NCBI GenBank assembly: GCA_947425005.1
Contig: CANDYP010000021.1
Span: 1 to 16,758, forward strand
Direction of reading: 5' to 3'
Origin: Rickettsiales bacterium
Lineage (GTDB): Bacteria > Pseudomonadota > Alphaproteobacteria > Rickettsiales > UBA1997
Length of the DNA stretch: 16,758 bases
Under the pieces are notes generated by a model. That model had not been told where the DNA came from. It saw only the letters and a program-made list of their open reading frames with translations, and searched no databases. The stretch's first letter is position 1; the number at the start of each line of letters is the position of its first letter. Below are positions 13,066-16,758 of the stretch, one piece after another. The position numbers were made by a program, and so were the translations under genes.

Positions 13066-14352
13066 TCACAAACTCAATTCCAAAAAACTTCCCGCCAAAT
13101 AAAGCGAGCCACATACCAGCACCAAAGCCTCTTCCTCAGATTCTTTCAGCAATAAAATCTCCTCAAACGCCGCGTCAAAATTCCTCTTCCACATCGATTT
13201 TATCCCGAGCTCTTTGGCAATTACTGCAATGTCTTGCGCCTGACGTGACTTCGGCTCATCGGGGATGGTCAGTGCAATTAAGTGGTCAATATTTGCAGCA
13301 ATTTTCTGCAAAAAACCTGCACAATTTTTGTCTTCCAACATCGAAAAAATTACAAAAATCCTTTTACCTTTTTGAGATTTAAGAAATTTCTCAATCGTCG
13401 CAGCGCCTTGCAAATTGTGGCTTCCGTCCAAATACAAATCACAATTCTTGGGCAAGAGTTCGAAAAATTTTCCTGACTCAATTTTTTGTAATCGCGCCGG
13501 CCAAAAGGTTTTGCTCAAAGCTGCTTTGATGTGATTCTCGCCGATCTTAAATTTCTGCTGCGTCAGTGCTGCGGCAATTGCCGTGCTGGCATTTTCAATT
13601 TGATGTTCGCCGGCAAGAGAGGGCAGAGGCAGTGAAATTTTCTGACCCATTCCGGTAAACAAAAATCCGCCTTTTTCTTTTTTAATTTTCCAATCCTGAC
13701 CAAAGATTTTTGTCGGAGAATTCATCGTGAGCGCTTGATCCTCAATGGTTTGCAGCGCTGAAGGTTTTTGCCGGCCAATAATTACCGGACAATTTTTTTT
13801 GATGATCCCAGCTTTTTCAAAAGCAATTTTAGCCAAAGTTTTTCCTAAAAAATCTTCGTGATCAAAAGCGATTGGCGTGATGATCGAACACAAAACTTGC
13901 GGCAAAATATTAGTGGCGTCAAGCCGGCCGCCAAGTCCGGTCTCAAGCAGCAGAACATCTGCGGGGACGCGACTAAAAGCCAAAAAAGCGGCGACGGTAA
14001 TTCCTTCAAAAAAAGTCACTTCAATTGATGGAGATTTTTCGGCCGCCTTTTTGCATTCAAGCAAACATTCATTCAAAAAATTGTCGGAAATTTCCGTGCC
14101 GGCTAAAACGATTCTTTCGTTGAAATTGACCAAATGGGGTGAGGTGTAAGTGTGTACCTTGTGGCCACTTTCCGTAAAAATGCTGCGTAAAAAAGAGAGG
14201 GTCGAACCCTTGCCGTTAGTGCCGGCGAGGTGAATTGTGGGAGGGATTTTATTCTGTGGATTGTCGAGCCGTGCCAGTAATTCGTAGACTCGCGACAAGC
14301 CTAATTCAATGTTGCGGTAGCCTTTAAAATCAGGCCAGATCGGGAATTTCAT
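13066..14352 (-). CDS. folC: Folylpolyglutamate synthase / dihydrofolate synthase
   Basis: This 428-residue Mur-ligase-type enzyme adds glutamate to dihydropteroate and to folates in the cytosol, using ATP. Visible motifs are the P-loop GTNGKGST (44-51), YTSPHL (69-74), the central LETGLGGRLDATN (136-148), DHEDFLG (164-170), GEHQIENA (248-255), WPARLQ (284-289) and LDGSHN (308-313). Length and order are normal. The start codon overlaps the stop of the upstream YihY-type gene by 4 nt (ATGA), implying translational coupling. The TGA stop lies in a 13-nt match to the family-C inverted-repeat arm. Confidence 0.95.
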   Translation of the reverse strand: MKFPIWPDFKGYRNIELGLSRVYELLARLDNPQNKIPPTIHLAGTNGKGSTLSFLRSIFTESGHKVHTYTSPHLVNFNERIVLAGTEISDNFLNECLLECKKAAEKSPSIEVTFFEGITVAAFLAFSRVPADVLLLETGLGGRLDATNILPQVLCSIITPIAFDHEDFLGKTLAKIAFEKAGIIKKNCPVIIGRQKPSALQTIEDQALTMNSPTKIFGQDWKIKKEKGGFLFTGMGQKISLPLPSLAGEHQIENASTAIAAALTQQKFKIGENHIKAALSKTFWPARLQKIESGKFFELLPKNCDLYLDGSHNLQGAATIEKFLKSQKGKRIFVIFSMLEDKNCAGFLQKIAANIDHLIALTIPDEPKSRQAQDIAVIAKELGIKSMWKRNFDAAFEEILLLKESEEEALVLVCGSLYLAGSFLELSL

Positions 14353-15251
14353 TTGATCTTTTTGTCCGGTTTTTTTCCCAAAAAAATTCTGTAAGTGCGG
14401 TGGAAATGGTAATTAAATTCGGCGCCTAAAATGAAAATCAAACTGACTAAATAAAAAAACATTAGCGAAATAATCACGCCGGCGAGCGAGCCGTAAACCA
14501 AACTAAATTGGTGAAAATTTTCTAAATAAAGTGCAAAAATATGTTCAACTACAATCCAGAGAAGCACTGTCAATATTGATCCGGGGACAGTTTGACTAAA
14601 TTTTTGCTTAGCGTTGGGCAGGGCGTAATAAAGCAGTGAAGTGGCGCAAGTGAGGAGAGAAAAAACTGCGACGAAGCGAAGGTAATAAAAGTCGTAATCA
14701 ATTCTTAAGCTGAAAGAAAAACCTTTCTCGGCCTCTTGCAAAATATTCGGCGCGACGACGAAAATAATAATGCCAGTGACGATGATGAAGATGAGAATAA
14801 AAAATTCTAAAATGCTGAAGAGGCGCCGCAGAAGGTACGGCGGTGGGTAATGAATGCGGTAAGCGCGATTTAAAATAGTGCGACATCCTTCAACCGACGA
14901 AGAGGCTGTCCAAATTACGCCAATGATTGCGAGGGTTAAAAAAGTTTGCGGCGGACCGGAAATAATTTCATTAATGCGAGGCGCTAAGGCATCAGCCATT
15001 TCTTTGGGAGCGGCGCTGAGGATTGAGTGAATTACGTTAATTCCCACATGCGACGCGCCAAAAAATCCGATGATTGCAATTAAAAAAATTAGAAAAGGGA
15101 AAAGCGAAAGAATGCTTAAGAAAGCTAGGTATCCTGCGTGTTCAACGCCATCTTGTTTGACGGTGTCGTAGATGGAAAGACGGAGGATTTTGAGGGGAAT
15201 GACGAAATATCTGCGAAAAAAATAATCGAATTTTGAACGATTTTTGGACAT
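14349..15251 (-). CDS. YihY/BrkB-family inner-membrane protein
   Basis: This 300-residue protein has about six membrane helices. The family-defining N-terminal part reads AGYLAFLSILSLFPFLIFLIA (about 39-59), followed by IIGVIWTASSSVEGCRTILNRAY near 108-130, where the conserved small residues and the Asn/Arg/Tyr tail are typical. The later region ending in SLVYGSLAGVIISLMFFYLVSLIFILGAEFNYH is the usual C-terminal family motif. The family was long annotated as ribonuclease BN in error; the true function is uncertain (envelope or transport roles have been proposed). It lies 14 bp after the GNAT gene and overlaps folC by 4 nt. Confidence 0.9.
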   Translation of the reverse strand: MSKNRSKFDYFFRRYFVIPLKILRLSIYDTVKQDGVEHAGYLAFLSILSLFPFLIFLIAIIGFFGASHVGINVIHSILSAAPKEMADALAPRINEIISGPPQTFLTLAIIGVIWTASSSVEGCRTILNRAYRIHYPPPYLLRRLFSILEFFILIFIIVTGIIIFVVAPNILQEAEKGFSFSLRIDYDFYYLRFVAVFSLLTCATSLLYYALPNAKQKFSQTVPGSILTVLLWIVVEHIFALYLENFHQFSLVYGSLAGVIISLMFFYLVSLIFILGAEFNYHFHRTYRIFLGKKPDKKIK

Positions 15252-15265
15252 TTATTTGGTGGGTT

Positions 15266-15700
15266 TTAGCAGGATTTTTTGAAGAAGAATCCGTCTAAAA
15301 TAAATTTCTCGCGTGAGAAGATTTTTTGCGATTCTAACCTTTTGGTTTCAAGGGTGCCGATGATATTGTTACAGCCAAAATTGGCTGCTTGCCATTCGAC
15401 CCAGCGCATCAGCATCTTGCCGACGCCAATGCCGCGCTTGGCGCGATCAATCATAAAATCTTCGATTTCGATTGCTTTGCCGTGATGTAATTTTCTGATG
15501 ATGCGAATGCCGATAACGCCGATGCAGCGGTTATCCGGAGTGTTCGCATTTTCAAAAACCCCAGCCATTTTGTAGCCGCGTTGCATCATGTTTAAAATAT
15601 CTTCAACGTAAGTATCTTGATTGAGATCAGTGTAGATCTGCGTCAGCACAGCTAAAGTATCTAAAATTTCTTCACGATTTTGAACTTCTTTTATTTGCAT
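15266..15700 (-). CDS. GNAT-family N-acetyltransferase
   Basis: This is a 144-residue single-domain protein. The acetyl-CoA pyrophosphate loop is visible as RAKRGIGVGKMLMRWVE (86-102), matching the GNAT motif A R/Q-x-x-G-x-G/A. It is preceded by the strand EIEDFMID (79-86) and followed by ANFGCNNIIGTLETKRLESQKIFSREKF, the motif B region. The substrate cannot be told from sequence. It is the first gene of a probable three-gene operon with the YihY-type protein and folC, and is divergent from argG across 109 bp. Confidence 0.87.
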   Translation of the reverse strand: MQIKEVQNREEILDTLAVLTQIYTDLNQDTYVEDILNMMQRGYKMAGVFENANTPDNRCIGVIGIRIIRKLHHGKAIEIEDFMIDRAKRGIGVGKMLMRWVEWQAANFGCNNIIGTLETKRLESQKIFSREKFILDGFFFKKSC

Positions 15701-15728
15701 TTTATTTTTTAATTTGAATATTCCTGCC

Positions 15729-15769
15729 TTAAGAAGCGGCGCTGGACATGGCTTGGAAGCACTTCTTAA
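15729..15769. promoter_or_regulatory. Inverted repeat in the divergent GNAT-argG promoter region
   Basis: TTAAGAAG (15729-15736) and CTTCTTAA (15762-15769) are perfect inverted repeats separated by 25 bp. They lie 40 bp before the argG start and 28 bp before the GNAT start. No U-tract follows in either direction, so a terminator is unlikely. A regulator-binding dyad or leader hairpin is possible. Confidence 0.35.
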
Positions 15770-15809
15770 AAATCGCAGATCAAATTACTAATCAACCAAA
15801 AACTTATCA

Positions 15810-16758
15810 ATGAAAAATAAAACTACCAAAACTGCTGCGCCAAAAAATGGCAAAATCAAAAAAGTTGTTCTCGCTTATTCGGGCGGTTTGGACACCTCGG
15901 TTATTTTGAAATGGTTGAAAGAAACTTACGATTGTGAAGTGGTCACTTTCACTGCTGATTTAGGGCAAGGTGAAGAGCTTGAACCAGCGCGCCTCAAGGC
16001 TAAAAAGATGGGAGTGAAAGAAATTTTTATTGAAGATCTGCGCGAAGAATTTGTGCGCGATTACGTGTTTCCAATGTTTCGCGCTAACACTTTGTACGAA
16101 GGTGTTTACTTGCTCGGCACCTCAATTGCGCGTCCGTTAATCGCCAAAAGACAAATCGAAATCGCCAAAATGGTTGGTGCGGATGCGGTCGCTCACGGCG
16201 CTACCGGCAAGGGAAATGACCAAGTGCGTTTTGAACTCGCGTACTACGCCAACAAGCCCGACATCAAAATCATCGCGCCGTGGAGAGAGTGGGATTTAAA
16301 TTCGCGCACGAAGCTGATCGACTACGCTGAGAAAAATCAAATCCCGGTGGCAAAAGACAAACGTGGCGAATCGCCTTATTCGGTTGATGCAAATTTGTTG
16401 CACACTTCAAGTGAGGGAAAAGTTTTGGAAGATCCAAGCCAGCCAGCTCCGGAATATGTTTACCAAAGAACTGTAAGCCCGGAAGCTGCGCCAGACAAGG
16501 CTACATTGATTGAGATCGAATTTAAAAAAGGTGACGCGGTGGGCATTAACGGCAAAAAAATGTCACCCGCTACGATTCTTACAAAATTAAATGAGTTGGG
16601 TGGAGCCAATGGAATTGGTCGTCTAGACCTGGTTGAAAATCGTTTCGTCGGAATGAAATCACGCGGCGTTTATGAAACACCAGGTGGAACAATTTTGTTA
16701 ACCGCTCACCGCGCTGTTGAGTCCATCACTCTAGATCGCGAAGCCGCGCATTTGAAAG
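15810..16758 (+). CDS. argG: Argininosuccinate synthase (3' end beyond the window)
   Basis: The frame opens with ATG at 15810 and runs to the window edge, giving 316 complete codons of a protein usually about 400 residues. The enzyme joins citrulline and aspartate using ATP in arginine synthesis. Visible motifs are the ATP-binding AYSGGLDTS (22-30), TADLGQGEE, YLLGTSIARPLIAKR, the substrate region AHGATGKGNDQVRFE, and APWREWDLNSR, followed by the conserved DANLLHTSSEG. A short basic extension (KNKTTKTAAPKNGK) precedes the fold. No argH or other arginine gene is visible. Confidence 0.97.
   Translation, partial: MKNKTTKTAAPKNGKIKKVVLAYSGGLDTSVILKWLKETYDCEVVTFTADLGQGEELEPARLKAKKMGVKEIFIEDLREEFVRDYVFPMFRANTLYEGVYLLGTSIARPLIAKRQIEIAKMVGADAVAHGATGKGNDQVRFELAYYANKPDIKIIAPWREWDLNSRTKLIDYAEKNQIPVAKDKRGESPYSVDANLLHTSSEGKVLEDPSQPAPEYVYQRTVSPEAAPDKATLIEIEFKKGDAVGINGKKMSPATILTKLNELGGANGIGRLDLVENRFVGMKSRGVYETPGGTILLTAHRAVESITLDREAAHLK

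Noticed and set aside
1..16758. tRNA or rRNA genes
   Set aside because: I looked for T-arm-like GGTTCRANTCC segments with a nearby CCA-type acceptor end and for rRNA-like blocks, and saw none by eye. A covariance-model scan would be decisive.

Overview
The window looks like a chromosomal segment of an AT-rich alphaproteobacterium, probably one of the host-associated Rickettsiales/Holosporales-type lineages. Four things point that way: ATP synthase Fo genes with separate b' and b subunits lying apart from any F1 genes; an IalB-family (invasion-associated locus B) protein; a multi-repeat ankyrin protein; and several families of palindromic repeats, one of which sits in frame inside a coding gene as Rickettsia palindromic elements do. 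The presence of argG and dapA suggests a genome less reduced than that of Rickettsia itself. The taxonomic placement is inference.

Layout. Positions 1-506: the end of an unidentified gene and a translationally coupled small membrane or secreted protein (+). 507-1133: no convincing gene, but a minus-strand intrinsic terminator that closes a possible small structured RNA, and a 147-bp palindrome (family B). 1134-2225: a tight three-gene cassette (+) of XRE-type regulator, one-TM small protein and stand-alone receiver, overlapping by 17 and 4 nt. 2193-2354: palindromic element A1, which replaces the end of the receiver gene. 2391-7038: a minus-strand run atpB-atpE-atpF'-atpF-pheT, with a hairpin repeat between atpE and atpF' and a near-perfect 57/56-bp inverted repeat between atpF and pheT. 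7196-8414 (+): an IalB-family protein carrying palindromic element A2 in its signal peptide, then a membrane protein of unknown function. 8413-8687: two tandem family-B palindromes. 8747-10024 (+): ankyrin protein. 10010-10879 (-): dapA. 11001-13052 (+): nuoA-nuoB-nuoC plus a small membrane protein where nuoD would be expected. 13066-15700 (-): GNAT acetyltransferase, YihY/BrkB-type membrane protein, folC. 15810 to the end (+): argG, incomplete at the window edge.

Functional themes. Energy conversion is represented by the Fo proton channel and the first three complex I subunits; biosynthesis by dapA (lysine/peptidoglycan), folC (folate) and argG (arginine); translation by pheT. The cell-surface or host-interaction candidates are the IalB-like and ankyrin proteins.

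The main discovery candidate is element A. Its two copies are both exactly 162 bp (54 codons) long when bounded identically. Computational removal of A2 rebuilds a compact signal peptide for the IalB protein. Removal of A1 rebuilds an in-frame stop for the receiver. One reading frame is open through both copies. This is the behaviour expected of a protein-invading palindromic element.
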